From contig OZ024801.1 of assembly GCA_964017045.1 (NCBI GenBank), positions 34,335,257 through 34,399,256 of the forward strand: a stretch of DNA of 64,000 bases, in the 5' to 3' direction. Below are positions 11,581 to 24,145 of the stretch, piece by piece (positions within the stretch are counted from its first letter, which is position 1; every line of letters begins with the position of its first letter). Under the pieces are notes generated by a model. It did no database searches, was not told the origin of the DNA, and was given only the letters and a program-made list of their open reading frames with translations. Position numbers and translations under genes: made by a program. The stretch is from Omphiscola glabra. Lineage: Eukaryota; Mollusca; Gastropoda; Lymnaeidae.

Positions 11581-13361
11581 GAGGTATTTCTCGTTAGTGG
11601 TTGTGCATAGTTTATAGCTGGAAGTAAGGATGCCGGCACGGTCGAGGACTCTCTTTGGGATGCTTAGCAACTGCAGACAAAATTACACTGTCAGTAGACA
11701 GAGGAGTGAGCGTGTAACCGACCGTTGCAAGGTTGAATATGGCTTGAAACAACAAAATGTAATTGCGTTAAGAATGTGCTTGCTTCTTCTTGATCATTCC
11801 GTCTGAACCCCAGATTTGCATGGTAGTCTAGTTCTAGATAACGTAAATAGGCAATATTTAGTTGCAATAAACTTTCTTAAGACACGGGTGACTAGTATGT
11901 TGTTTTTTCGTTGTTTTTTTTAAATTCAGGGTTAAATTACCCATAAGAATAGAGTAAAATAGCGGGGCGGGGGGGGGGGGGAGGGGGTTAAACTTTAATT
12001 TAAAACCTAAACGCAAACATATTTAAAAAAAAAAAAGATAAGTCAACCCCAAACTTCATTGAAGGTCGGCGACACAATATTGAAGTTAAAAAGTGGATTC
12101 ACTCCAACAGACTTAATTCCGTAATGGCCGTCAGCGCCCCATTGACCAGTTCCGGTGGCTTAACCAGACCGATAGATCACGTGATGTCCTGACGGCCTTG
12201 GTGGGGAACAAAATGTTCTCGGTAGGAGCGGTGGGCGCCATCGTTGATGTCTTACAAATCGTAAACAGTGTGTGGCCCAGAACGAATGATCAAACAATCA
12301 ATCAAACATCTGGGGTTCTATTTTGTCAGACAAGGGAGTGGAATATTCTTTAAATGGATAGATCCCAAAAACATTTAAAAACAACTCCCAAACGTTAAGA
12401 AACAAAACACACATTATTTAAAGTAGAGACGCCAAACAAACTAAAAAGGGGGGGGGGGATTTTTTTTAGCCACTACCCCAAAATATATTTGTTTACGCCG
12501 ACTTTCCCCCCGTGCAGTAATGTAGGAGGGGTGGTGGAGATGGGACGTAATCACTGGGTGGCATTTGTGTCTTTATATGTCAGGGCGGCAACTTTGACGA
12601 ACTGAAGACTTTTTCGTGGGAGGGTTCGGCAAAACTCTTGGCCCGCCCCGTGCGGCACGTATCCCCCCCACCCCACCACACCCCCCCCCCAGTGACCCGA
12701 GAGGGAGAAACGAGTAAATTTAAAATCAAAATAGGTTTATTCTGTCTATTTATTCCGAGAATACAAAAATGAATATCAATAGTACCAAAAAAAATGCGAT
12801 AAAATGAAACAAAATAACGTCCTATTTGGGAGGAAAATGATTTCCTTGGTGATAACATTTGAGGTTTTGTAGAAAGTATGTTGTTTCCTATAAAGATTTT
12901 TTTTTCATGCACCATCAAACTTGTACTTTACGATTTCAGAAAATCTGGACACTGTCTTGTCATCCATTTCATGGCTTTCGTTTTACAGACCTGTTTACCC
13001 TCAAACTTTTAAAATCTTACAGCATCATCAGAAAATCGTTCAATACATTATCTTAATAGTAAAAAAAAAAAACTTCAGCATATATAATGTATACAGCTCA
13101 AAATCGTACATTGTACGCCAAAATCGTAAGAGTAAACAGGTCTGGTTTTATGTTCATTCGAGTGGAAAATCCTTGTTCGCAAGAGTTGTTTCTTTGAGCG
13201 TAACCTGAGCAGTGACGTAAGCGTGTTTCAGACTGCGCATGTCTGTTTTTAAAACGACCAGTTATTTAAAGTAATAATGTTCACGAACCCAACACACTCA
13301 TGAATTCACTTCGTGTGTATTTATTTATATATACTCTTGTGCAGCCGTTATTATAGTGCAT
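11581..13361. other. 1.8 kb without supported feature
   Basis: Contains poly-G near 11966 and 12448 and poly-C near 12680. Open frames at 12580-13208 are short, overlap on both strands and show no domain. No transposon ends were recognised. Confidence 0.5.
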
Positions 13362-14093
13362 CCGTCATGTTATAGAGCAGTCGTCATGTTATAGTGCAGC
13401 CGTCATGTTATTAGTGCAGTCGTCATGGTATAGTGCAGTCGTCATGGTATAGTGCAGTCGTCATGTTATAGTGCAGGCGTCATGTTATAGTGCAGGCGTC
13501 AAGTTATAGTGCAGTCGTCATGTTATAGTGCAGTCGTCATGGTATAGTGCAGTCGTCATGTTATAGTGCAGGCGTCATGTTATAGTGCAGGCGTCATGTT
13601 ATAGTGCAGTCGTCATGTTATAGTGCAGTCATCATGGTATAGTGCAGTCGTCATGTTATAGTGCAGGCGTCATGATATAGTGCAGGCGTCATGTTATAGT
13701 GCAGGCGTCATGTTATAGTGCAGTCGTCATGTTTATAGTGCAGTCGTCATGTTATAGTGCAGTCGTCATGGTATAGTGCAGTCGTCATGGTATAGTGCAG
13801 TCGTCATGTTATAGTGCGGGCGTCATGTTATAGTGCAGTCGTCATGTTATAGTGCAGTCGTCATGTTATAGTGCAGGCGTCATGTTATAGTGCAGCCGTC
13901 ATGTTATAGTGCAGCCGTCATGGTATAGTGCCGTCGTCACGGTATAGTGCAGTCGTCACGTTATAGTGCAGTCGTCATGGTATAGTGCAGGCGTCATGGT
14001 ATAGTGCAGTCGTCATGTTATAGTACAGGCGTCATGTTATAGTGCAGCCGTCATGTTATAGTGCAGCCGTCATGTTATAGTGCAGGCAGTGTG
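13362..14093. repeat. 19-bp minisatellite, about 38 copies
   Basis: Unit GTGCAGTCGTCATGTTATA with variants (GCAGGCG, GCAGCCG, ATGGTATA). The variants mix along the array, which suggests ongoing unit exchange. A degraded tail continues to about 14130. Confidence 0.95.
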
Positions 14094-14154
14094 TGCATCC
14101 ATCACGTTAGTGCACACTTGTCATGTGTGTGCCACTTCCGTTATTTTTACGATG

Positions 14155-14250
14155 TCCTGACATTTCATGACGTCTTGTCACAACTATCAAGCTCTCCACC
14201 AGACATGACGTCTTGTCACAACTGTCAAGCTCTCCATCAGACATGTTTGT
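14155..14250. repeat. direct duplication of about 45 bp
   Basis: CATGACGTCTTGTCACAACT and the following CAAGCTCTCCA occur twice in a row. Confidence 0.8.
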
Positions 14251-14290
14251 CATTCCCACATATACTTTAATCATCCTGTTTCTCATGTTT

Positions 14291-14421
14291 TGACCCCCAA
14301 CCATAAAATTATGTTCGTTGCTACTTCATGAATATGTGTTTTCCGATGGTCTTAGGCGACCCCTGTGTAAGGGTCGTTCCACCCCAAAAGGGGTCCGCGA
14401 CCCACAGGTTAAGAACCGCTG
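14291..14421 (-). mobile_element. SPIN-like hAT fragment
   Basis: Contains CCATAAAATTATGTTCGTTG, GATGGTCTTAGGCGACCCCT and the terminal GGTTAAGAACCGCTG. The end opposite that terminus is missing, so this copy is truncated. Confidence 0.85.
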
Positions 14422-14897
14422 CCCTAAAGCATCATGTGAGTTCCACGTCCGTGCCTTCCTGGCGCTGCTTGAGTGACCTAATCAAGGGTGTGTCTATTTA
14501 AACCACCCCCATTGCCTCAATCCGATGTCGTGTACATTAGGTACTGAAGTTTTGCTAAAAGGAAATGGACATTTAGGTTCACGTTGTTTAATATGTTCAA
14601 TGTTTGTGGTTGGGGTGTGGGGGGGGGGGGGGGGGGGCTGTAAGAAACCATGAAGACAGTGCTTACATTAAAACAAGGAACTTTAAGAGAGTCATTATCC
14701 CCATGGTACCGGGTGGATTCTGATTCAGAATGCACTTTCCATCGAGCTGGCTCCTGTGCACATTGTATAGGTCGTCAGAGTGACCAGGTTATAGCTGAGC
14801 GAGCCAATGTGGTCGCTTCACGGCTGCACTGGTACGCTCTCTGAAAAGCTTGCCAGAACGGCCACAATTCATACTCCACGGTGCCATGCCCATACCG
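14422..14897. other. spacer with poly-G tract
   Basis: A run of about 19 G near 14619. Open frames here cross it and lack domains. Confidence 0.45.
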
Positions 14898-14899
14898 TA

Positions 14900-15190
14900 T
14901 CCGGAAATTTGATCGAAAGAAATTTCGTCGACGGAAAATTTATCGACGGAAATTTAATCGAACGGAAATTTGGTCGAATATTTTTTTTTGGTTTACACGT
15001 TAAAATTTTGCGTCAAATTTCCTGTTAGACGCACTATTTTGTTTTACTGTATAGTATAGCGCGTTCAAAAATAAATTTGACGAAAATTTTAACGTGTGAA
15101 CTGAAAAAAAGATTCGACCAAATTTCCGTTCGATCAAATTTCCGTCGATCAATTTTCCGTCGATGAAATTTCTTTCGATCAAATTTCCGG
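14900..15190. mobile_element. fold-back element with about 118-bp arms
   Basis: The left arm from CCGGAAATTTGATCGAAAG (14901) pairs almost perfectly with a right arm ending CTTTCGATCAAATTTCCGG (15190), around a loop of about 60 bases (roughly 15016-15074). Inside the arms ACGGAAATTT-type blocks recur. TA dinucleotides flank the ends (14898-14899 and 15191-15192), compatible with a TA-targeting MITE. The element sits between two occurrences of the CCATGCCCA start of the neighbouring 39-bp minisatellite unit, so it appears to have landed in or beside that array. Confidence 0.8.
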
Positions 15191-15192
15191 TA

Positions 15193-15926
15193 ACCCATGC
15201 CCACACCACAACTGTACCGGTGTGTATGTGGTGCCATGCCCACACTACAACTGTACCGGTGTGTATGTGGTGCCATGCCCACACTACAACTGTATCGGTG
15301 TTTATGTGGTGCCATGCCCACACTACAACTGTACCGGTGTTTATGTGTGCCATGCCCACACTACAACTGTACCGGTGTTTATGTGGTGCCATGCCCACAC
15401 CACAACTGTACCGGTGTTTATGTGGTGCCATGCCCACACCACAACTGTACCGGTGTTTATGTGGTGCCATGCCCACACTACAACTGTACCGGTGTTTATG
15501 TGTGCCATGCCCACACTACAACTGTACCGGTGTTTATGTGTGCCATGCCCACACTACAACTGTACCGGTGTTTATGTGGTGCCATGCCCACACCACAACT
15601 GTACCGGTGTTTATGTGGTGCCATGCCCACACTACAACTGTACCGGTGTTTATGTGTGCCATGCCCACACTACAACTGTACCGGTGTTTATGTGGTGCCA
15701 TGCCCACACCACAACTGTACCGGTGTTTATGTGGTGCCATGCCCACACTACAACTGTATCGGTGTTTATGTGTGCCATGCCCACACTACAACTGTACCGG
15801 TGTTTATGTGGTGCCATGCCCACACCACAACTGTACCGGTGTTTATGTGGTGCCATGCCCACACTACAACTGTACCGGTGTTTATGTGGTGCCATGCCCA
15901 CACTACAACTGTACCGGTGTTTATGT
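15193..15926. repeat. 38-39-bp minisatellite, about 19 copies
   Basis: Unit contains GGTGCCATGCCCACACTACA and ACTGTACCGGTGTTTATG. A 39-bp form (ATGTGGTGCC) and a 38-bp form (ATGTGTGCC) alternate irregularly, which shifts the reading frame and explains several overlapping open frames on both strands. Confidence 0.95.
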
Positions 15927-17289
15927 TAAAGAGGACGACATGTACATAGATGAACATTTCAAACCGACACAAACGTTTACAGTAATTTCATCTGAACGTG
16001 ACACCACGCCCAAGTTTCGTCATGTACACAGTTACTTTAAATACATGTTTTGTTTCCTTTATTATTAACGAAATGCACAACAATGGAGCCTGTCATTCGA
16101 CCCCCCCCCCCCCCCCCCGGGCCGAAACCTATAACAAGTAGCAAATATATTAACTTGATAACAACCCCCGGGGGGGGGGTGTCAGTTCACGAATGACGTC
16201 AAGGCATTAATTAGACGGGTCTGTCACTGGGCCAACTTTCATAGTTTGGGAAGGGACCATCAACAGTCACGAGTTGTATGCGTAAAGAACATCCCAGTAC
16301 TTCCCGGCAGCGCGCTATGTGTACCAGTACTTCCCGGCAGCGCGCTATGTGTACCAGTACTCACATCGAGGCGATCGATTGAACTCTCCCTTATGTTATT
16401 ATTTTATCCAGGATGCTCAAACAGTGATGTTCATATAACCAGAGTCGGATCCAGGGGTATATGGCCTCCATGTATCTTTTATAGGCATATATAATGGGCT
16501 TTTCTTAAAAATGTCATCTTTATTCCTCCCCACCCCCTCGCAGGATAGTTTTTGTGGCAGTCTAACCCTCATCCCTGGTTGTGTACAACAAACGCTTTCG
16601 ACTTCCGGTACCAGTAATATAACCTAAACATGAGAGGAAAACGAAAGACAGTTCAGTCATAGATCTGTAGATGTCCAACGGCAATTGAAGCCGAAACATC
16701 GCAAACCTGGCCGAAGACCCATTAAAGACTCTGCCGTACAGTAGCAGCATCTACTTGACAATCGAATGGTATAAATTTCAAATAAATTATTTTAAAAAAT
16801 AGACACTGTGAACTTACTAGTCAGTTATCAATAGTTACTAATGAAATTATAGATTGCTAATCCTCATCCATTGCTGTGCAGCAAGGATTCTTATCCAGGG
16901 GTGGCCGAAAGCCGAGAGGAGCGGGAAACAGTGTCAGGGAAGCGGAAGGACCATGAAACTTTTCAAGAAAATAAACACACACAATTTGTATACAAAAAGA
17001 ACTACTTTAACGACAACTCCAACCTTTCCATCTATGAATGACAGCTAGAAACTCTATGACAAATAATGACAACTATAAACTGTCCTTCGTCAATAAATGA
17101 CAACTAGAAATTCTCCAATAATGAATGACAATGGCAACCTGTCCGTCAATGAATGACAACTGCACAACCTTCTTGTCACCGAATGACATATCCAACATGT
17201 CCGCCTCTGGCCTCTGAAAAACAACCCTAAGCCCCATCTCACCCCCCAAATCAATGAATACCAATTCCAACCTGTCTCCACCAATACAA
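15927..17289. other. no supported gene
   Basis: Contains a poly-C tract near 16100, poly-G near 16168 and a 31-bp direct duplication at about 16288-16350 (ACTTCCCGGCAGCGCGCTAT twice). Open frames show no domain. Confidence 0.5.
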
Positions 17290-17792
17290 GACAACCCCAA
17301 ACCTTCTTGGCACTGAATAACAACCCCCAACCTTCTTGGCACTGAATAACAACCCCCAAACCTTCTTGGCACTGAATGACAACCCCAACCTTCTTAGCAC
17401 TGAATAACAACCCCCAAACCTTCTTAGCACTGAATAACAACCCCAAAACCTTCTTGGCACTGAACAACAACCCCCAACCCTCTTAGCACTGAATAACAAC
17501 TCCCAACCTTCTTAGCACTGAATAACAACCCCAAACCTTCTTAGCACTGAATAACAAACCCAAACCTTCTTGGCACTGAATAACAACCCCCAAATCTTCT
17601 TGGCACTGAATAACAACCCCCAACCTTCTTAGCACTGAATAACAACCCCCAAACCTTCTTGGCACTGAATAACAACCCCAAACCTTCTTAGCATTGAATA
17701 ACCCACAAACCTTCTTAGCACTGAATAACAACCCCCAAACCTTCTTATCACTGAATAACAACCCCCAAACCTTCTTAGCACTGAATGACAAC
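17290..17792. repeat. 29-30-bp minisatellite, about 17 copies
   Basis: Unit like AACAACCCCCAAACCTTCTT followed by AGCACTGAAT, with C-run length variation of 4-5. Confidence 0.93.
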
Positions 17793-18690
17793 TTCAGCGA
17801 GCCCGGCAGGTGGGATTATTCCAGCCCAGAAATTTACAAAATCGTTCACGGTTTCGCCTCTGACTCTTCCTCGTGTCGCACTCTCCGACAGCACACTTAC
17901 CTGCGTGAAGATTCGACACAGAACACATGAATGAAAAGAGGTCGTAAATAATTGGATAACGTCGGCCGGTGTGTCTAGACAAAAAGAAACAATTTACAAA
18001 AACCAAGGTGTTGTAACCCACGGTGTTTGTGGTGTGTACGATTAGAATTATTATCCCCCCCCCCCCCTCTCTCCCCCGACAGCCCCACACAAAACTGATC
18101 ACAGAAACAATTTCTCTTATCAGTTTCTGTTAATGGTGACCCTTTGTTAACGCTATGTTTGGAGAGGTTAAAAGTCGCAGAATGAGAAGCAATGAATTTG
18201 AACATCATCCACACAGGTTCGCAGGATCATGAGTTAGCGCAAAGCACGCTTAAGTGTATGGCCGTCTTCTTGAAATTTAAAAAAAATTAAGAAATTAATT
18301 CATCTTGTTAAATTTTAAAGAAATCGTTCAGCATACATTTTTCCCCCAATTATCCTCCTCCTTAGACCCGGACGAGGTTATGGGCAAGTGTAGAAAACCC
18401 ACACCCCCCCACCCCCCGCAGACGCCCATGACAAGGGAAATCCAATATTCAAACACCGCAGAAGGATACAGAGGGCATCGGCACGGCGTGCTGTGTTAAT
18501 TAATGAAGACAGGGTGTGACGTAGTGTTTACATTCCGGAGCAAGGGAGATTCGCTGGAGCTAGACAAGTGCATAAACACAAGAGCGGATAGGTCGTATCA
18601 TCTGGTGCTGCTGTTGACGGGATTACTTGAAAGTGACACAATCACGCGTGTGACCACCTCGATATCCGATTCTTCTATCGACTGGACAAA
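17793..18690. other. no supported gene
   Basis: Contains a poly-C tract near 18054. No domain is recognisable in the short frames. Confidence 0.45.
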
Positions 18691-19015
18691 GTGAAAGTGT
18701 TATTATTATCGCCACGGGTGTGACGATGTCGTCATCTGATACGCCGCTGACAGCTAGGAAAAATACTTTAAAAGTGTTACAGCCACGTGTGTGACAATGT
18801 CATCATCTGATGAACCGCTGACAGCTAGGATAAATACATTCCAAGTGTTACAGCCACGTGTGTGACAATGTCATCATCTGATGAGCCGCTGACAGCTAGG
18901 ATAAATACTTTCAAAGTGTTACAGCCACGGGTGTGATGATGTTGTCATCTGATGCGCCGCTGACAGCTAGGATAAATACATTCAAAGTGTTACAGCCACA
19001 TGAGTGACAATGTTG
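18691..19015. repeat. 71-bp minisatellite, about 4.5 copies
   Basis: Unit contains AGCCGCTGACAGCTAGGATA and GTGTTACAGCCACGTGTGTG. This is the longest unit in the window. Confidence 0.9.
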
Positions 19016-20805
19016 TCACTAGAACCAAGGTAGGCCAAGGGGAATTGGGGGGGATAAGTCATGGATTAGGTAAATGGTGCGTGACTAACTCGTGCTGCCT
19101 CTCTTAGCCTAGGGAGGAAGTAATAATAAAGACAGCACGCGCTGTTAATGGCTTAGTAAGTAACACGTGTCTTTTTTCTTTCTTTTTTTTATTGAGGGGG
19201 GGGGGTGTATAATCGGTACTGGTATTCATTCGGCAGAGTCGGCATAGGTATTCGGGGGAAGGAGCTCAGTTGGACGAGGTTTTGGTGGTGAGTGGTGGGG
19301 TTCGGGAGAGGTGTGTGGCGAAATTATATGACGTTCTGGCAGAGGAGGCGATGGGGTGCATATGGAGAGAATAAGGGGGGGGGGGGGGCACCTATATTGG
19401 CATTAACAGTAAGAAATGAAATAACTCGTTGTCATTGTAAATTATGGAATCATGAACTCCCTGGTACAACTTCATCAATCCTGTCAGTAGTGTTTATATA
19501 TAGGCCTATATATAAACGGCTTTAGTGTGTGGATGAAAAAAGGACTTAATATAATATATCAGGTCCCTTTTAAGGAGTTCGTGGCTAACCAAAAATATGC
19601 TAATCCCCCCCCCCCAACCATTTTTCCCGGCGGGCCTGGTGGTACGATAAATAAAGTCAATACTTGACCTTATCATTAAAATAAGACAATTTTACAACAG
19701 GCGTCCTTCATTTGAAGGTACAACTAGCCAGTCAAAGATCTCCATAATTAAGCACGCTCTCTCTCTCTCCCACTCTGCCCCATCGATTGAAACCAAGCTA
19801 CTTACAAGTGCGTGCACCTGAAGACACCAACTTCATAAGTCACGAGCCCTAGAAGATAAGCCAAGCTCACTGGACGTGTGTTGAGACGAGACATCTGTGT
19901 TGAGACGCCGCTTTTAAGAGTTTGAAACTTGTGATGACTGGGAACAAAATGTGTCGGACCCTAGCGTTTAGGGAGGTCGTGAGCCGGTTCAATGAAGGAG
20001 TTCTTCGGCGGGGTCACTTGGGAAACCAAGAGACCAATATCTGTAGTGTTGGAGGGGGCCGTTTACTAAGCGTGATGATGCCCCAACGAATGAGTAGGAC
20101 CTCTCCTTGGCTCGTGCCAGCAGCATATGATCGCGTGATCTCTACCGTGCACAGCACTCAGAGACTCTGTGGGCAAACACGTTTGGTATTCTGCTTATAG
20201 ATTAAATTAATGATGTTGTGAAAACATCGAGATGAACTAGAGACAAGAAACCACTTTGAAGCAAGGACCGTTACCCAGATTACCCCTTTTATAAACAGTG
20301 TCCTAACAGGTCGTGCGCCCCCCACCCGCCCCAGGGCTGTTGGTACTCTGACGTTTAGGGAACGCACTGAACACAAGAGATACAGACACGTGATGGGGCT
20401 GGGGTAAAAAAGGGGGATGGGTGAGTGAGTCGAAGAGGAGTCGAGCCATCGATCTCCCCGTGGGTGACCAAAGTATGATTAATTCGGTTGGAGATTATCA
20501 TTATAACATCATGAATAAAGCTCTTGTGGCCGGGACATAGATCAGGGACAGCGACCGGAAATTGGTCGTCCTGGGTACAGACCATTTACGTACGACTGGT
20601 CTGATTGAACTTATTGACAATTGATATTTTTGGTCTGATAGGGGAATACAATAGAATGGAAAAAAAAGTTTTAGATTTAGACCTTTGGCGTCCATTTTGT
20701 TGTACATTTAAAATGGGAACAGACATTATTTTTTAAAGGGATAGAAACGATGGAAATTAAATGGAGTTATTCATTTCAAACCGTGTCGGACCGAGACAAT
20801 CAGTG
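19016..20805. other. 1.8 kb without supported gene
   Basis: Poly-G tracts near 19196 and 19375, poly-C near 19605 and a short CT microsatellite near 19757. Open frames at 19292-20707 overlap on both strands and have no recognisable product. Confidence 0.45.
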
Positions 20806-21340
20806 CATCACTCAACTATACAAAGTGTACTGAGAAGATCAGTGGCTCAACTATACAAAGTGTACTGAGAAGATCAGTGGCTCAACTATACAAAGTGTAC
20901 TGAGAAGATCAGTGGCTCAACTATACAAAGTGTACTGAGAATATCAGTGGCTCAACTATACAAAGTGTACTGAGAAGATCAGTGGCTCAACTATACAAAG
21001 TGTACTGAGAAGAACAGTGGCTCAACTATACAAAGTGTACTGAGAAGAACAGTGGCTCAACTATACAAAGTGTACTGAGAAGATCAGTGGCTCAACTATA
21101 CAAAGTGTACTGAGAAGATCAGTGGCTCAACTATACAAAGTTTACTGAGAAGATCAGTACATTAGTCAACTATACAAAGTTTACTGAGAAGATCAGTGCA
21201 TTACTCAACTATACAAAGTGTACTGAGAAGATCAGTGGCTCAACTATACAAAGTTTACTGAGAAGATCAGTGGCTCAACTATACAAAGTTTACTGAGAAG
21301 ATCAGTACATTAGTCAACTATACAAAGTTTACTCAGAAAA
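20806..21340. repeat. 35-bp minisatellite, about 15 copies
   Basis: Unit contains CTCAACTATACAAAGTGTAC followed by TGAGAAGATCAGTGG. Toward the right edge variants TTTACTGAG and CAGTACATTAGTC appear in pairs. Confidence 0.95.
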
Positions 21341-22917
21341 ATCACACACAATTTCAGTGTGTTTTTCCCATCTGTATTAACTGAAACAAAACAACAGATT
21401 TCAGTTGTTTTTTTTTGCTCTGTTTTCACCAAGAGATGACAACAACAAACATCCATTTGTGCTTCTAATGTTTCCGATCACTGCTTACCAGGTTCCCAGA
21501 AAGAATCAACAAGGGTGTTAGCATTGTACATCAAAGCAAAATCCAATAAAGAATCAATCGACCTTCACCCCGCGGTTCTTATCAAATCACTTCCTCAAAT
21601 CACCCGCCTTGATGCGCCACTAAAAGTGGTTCGCAAAATGTGTTGTCTGTAGTCATGCTCCTCTGTCCAACCTCTGTACGCCAACAAAGATGGGTCAGCG
21701 GGTGTTGTCACAGTTTCTTTGTCGAAACCTTTGTACTCCAACAATGACGGGTCCACGAGAAAATCTTTCTTATTTTTCCTTACCGTTATGGCTTGAAACA
21801 TTGAAGAACAGTTTCCCCGTTCAGGGCGGCATCATTTTGGGGACATAACGGGTAAAATTTGATATTTTCTGAGATAAGGGGGGCTTTGTTTTCTCACATG
21901 GGGGGGGGGGGGGGGGTAGGGGGGCGTGTCTTTGTTTTATCCCTTCTTTTACTGTGTCTTGACAATATTTTAAATAAGCTAACTTGTACTTATCATTCCC
22001 GTCATATAGCCGCCCCAGTCTCTGCCACCTTAATATCTTTTTCTTTTTTTCAAAATAGTCTCTTTTTGCTTTTTTTTTTTTGCAATTGCCAAGGGAAAAT
22101 TTGGGAATCACTGCTAAGCACGTGATTGCTTTAGGAGCGCAAAATGGCTGCTGAGTACGTGTCACGCATGACTACTGATTGCATTTCGCAACACTCAATC
22201 TGCACTACTGCGTATATGAGTTCTCGTATAACAATGCTTGCACCACGTGAGTTCCTTGCTCAATGATGCCCAACTCTATTGGCATTTTAATGCGGCTCTG
22301 TGTTTCTGATGGTCTGTCTCTGAATCAGGCGTGCGCGCCACCGGCTGTCTGATCTGGTGTGGAGACTGTGTACAGCGACGACCGTGATGATTGCGTTCCG
22401 ATAGGAAAGATTGATAATTGGTCGCACAATGGGAATCACCCGCGAGAAAAAGAACGGATGAATGGGTGAGACAGGAATAGACGATTGTAATCGAATACGC
22501 ATACCCATGTCAAAGCACCGATCTGTCCGCCAGACAATTTAGTTGCATGCCAACTGAGTAAAAGAGGCTATAAAAAAAATATTTGTTTCTGAAATACTAA
22601 CTTATATTATTAAGTGTGTGTAATAATAATAAATTGGTAATAACTGATTTGCGTCACCAGAGAAAAGTATTTTGTGTCAATTATTTGGGATTACGACTAA
22701 TAAGCAGTGAAAAAAAACCCACCGTTGAATGGGGGGGGGGGGGGGGGGGAGGTGGAGGATGTCGCTAAATTGACAAAGGTTTGAAGTCAACTGTTGATGT
22801 AGACAACTTGTCTCAGAGATAAGAGTGTATTCCCCAAACTAAAAGGGCGATAACGTGCGAGTTGTCCGAATGCACAAGAAAAACATCGAGCACTTTTCCG
22901 GGACTGCAATCACGCGT
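21341..22917. other. no supported gene
   Basis: Poly-G tracts near 21899 and 22730. Open frames at 21595-22508 lack domains. Confidence 0.45.
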
Positions 22918-23620
22918 ATCAGAGCTGCATGTAGTCACCAGGTTTGCTGTACGCGCATTAGAGCTGCGTGTAGTCACCAGGCTTGCTGTACGCGCATTAG
23001 AGCTGCGTGTAGTCACCAGGCTTGCTGTACGCGCATTAGAGCTGCGTGTAGTCACCAGGCTTGCTGTACGCGCATTAGAGCTGCGTGTAGTCACCAGGCT
23101 TGCTGTACGCGCATTAGAGCTGCGTGTAGTCACCAGGTTTGCTGTACGCGCATTAGAGCTGCGTGTAGTCACCAGGCTTGATGTACGCGCATTATAGCTG
23201 CGTGTATTCACCAGGCTTGCTGTACGCGCATTAGAGCTGCGTGTATTCACCAGGCTTGCTGTACGCGCATTAGAGCTGCGTGTAGTCACCAGGCTTGATG
23301 TACGCGTATTAGAGCTGCGTGTAGTCACCAGGCTTGCTGTACGCGCATTAGAGCTGCGTGTAGTCACCAGGCTTGATGTACGCGTATTAGAGCTGCGTGT
23401 AGTCACCAGGCTTGCTGTACGCGCATTAGAGCTGCGTGTAGTCACCAGGCTTGCTGTACGCGTATTAGAGCTGCGTGTAGTCACCAGGCTTGCTGTACGC
23501 GCATTAGAGCTGCGTGTATTCACCAGGCTTGCTGTACGCGCATTAGAGCTGCGTGTAGTCACCAGGCTTGCTGTACGCGTATTAGAGCTGCGTGTAGTCA
23601 CCAGGCTTGCTGTACGCGCA
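22918..23620. repeat. 39-bp minisatellite, 18 copies
   Basis: Unit contains AGAGCTGCGTGTAGTCACCA and GGCTTGCTGTACGCGCATT. Variants GTATTCACC, TTGATG and CGCGTATT recur in a partly ordered way. Read on the minus strand the 13-residue periodicity gives a spurious 262-codon frame. Confidence 0.95.
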
Positions 23621-24145
23621 TGTCAATGTTTCTTATGAGCATTCGCTTGGAAATAAGGATTAAAATGTCTTCCACTCTCTTACCAAATGTGCGATTACAT
23701 AAAAAAATAACTGAGTAAAATTTGAATATTGCCGGTTTTGTTCCCTATTGTCTTCCTTGTTTTGACGATGAAGACTTTTGATTGTCTCTACTAGTTCTTC
23801 TTCTTCTTCTTCTATATTTTGAGGGCCCATGATCAATGAATTTATTATTCTGGCTCCTATGTTTCAAAGGGGTTCGCGATGTTACTGAGCGTTGTTTTGA
23901 AGGGGATAATTCACTGGCTGCAAGGGTTGCTCAGCAATGGTGTTATGAACTGGGGGTTGGAAGACAGAAGGCAATAGACGCAAATGTGTTAAGTGTAGTC
24001 GCCTCAAATGTCGCTTTTGGAAGCTTGTTCCAGTCCCTTGTTGTCTTTGGCATGAATAAGGAGCTCCTGTACTGAGTTCTTGTTTTTTAAAGTCGGAACT
24101 GCTTGTCGTGGCCTCTTCGCTGTCTAGGGCATGCACATAACACAT
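23621..24145. other. unique spacer
   Basis: No supported gene. A (TTC)n tract lies near 23795. Confidence 0.4.

Noticed and set aside
13362..15926. CRISPR-like repeat arrays
   Set aside because: Units are directly adjacent without unique spacers, the DNA is eukaryotic, and there are no cas genes.
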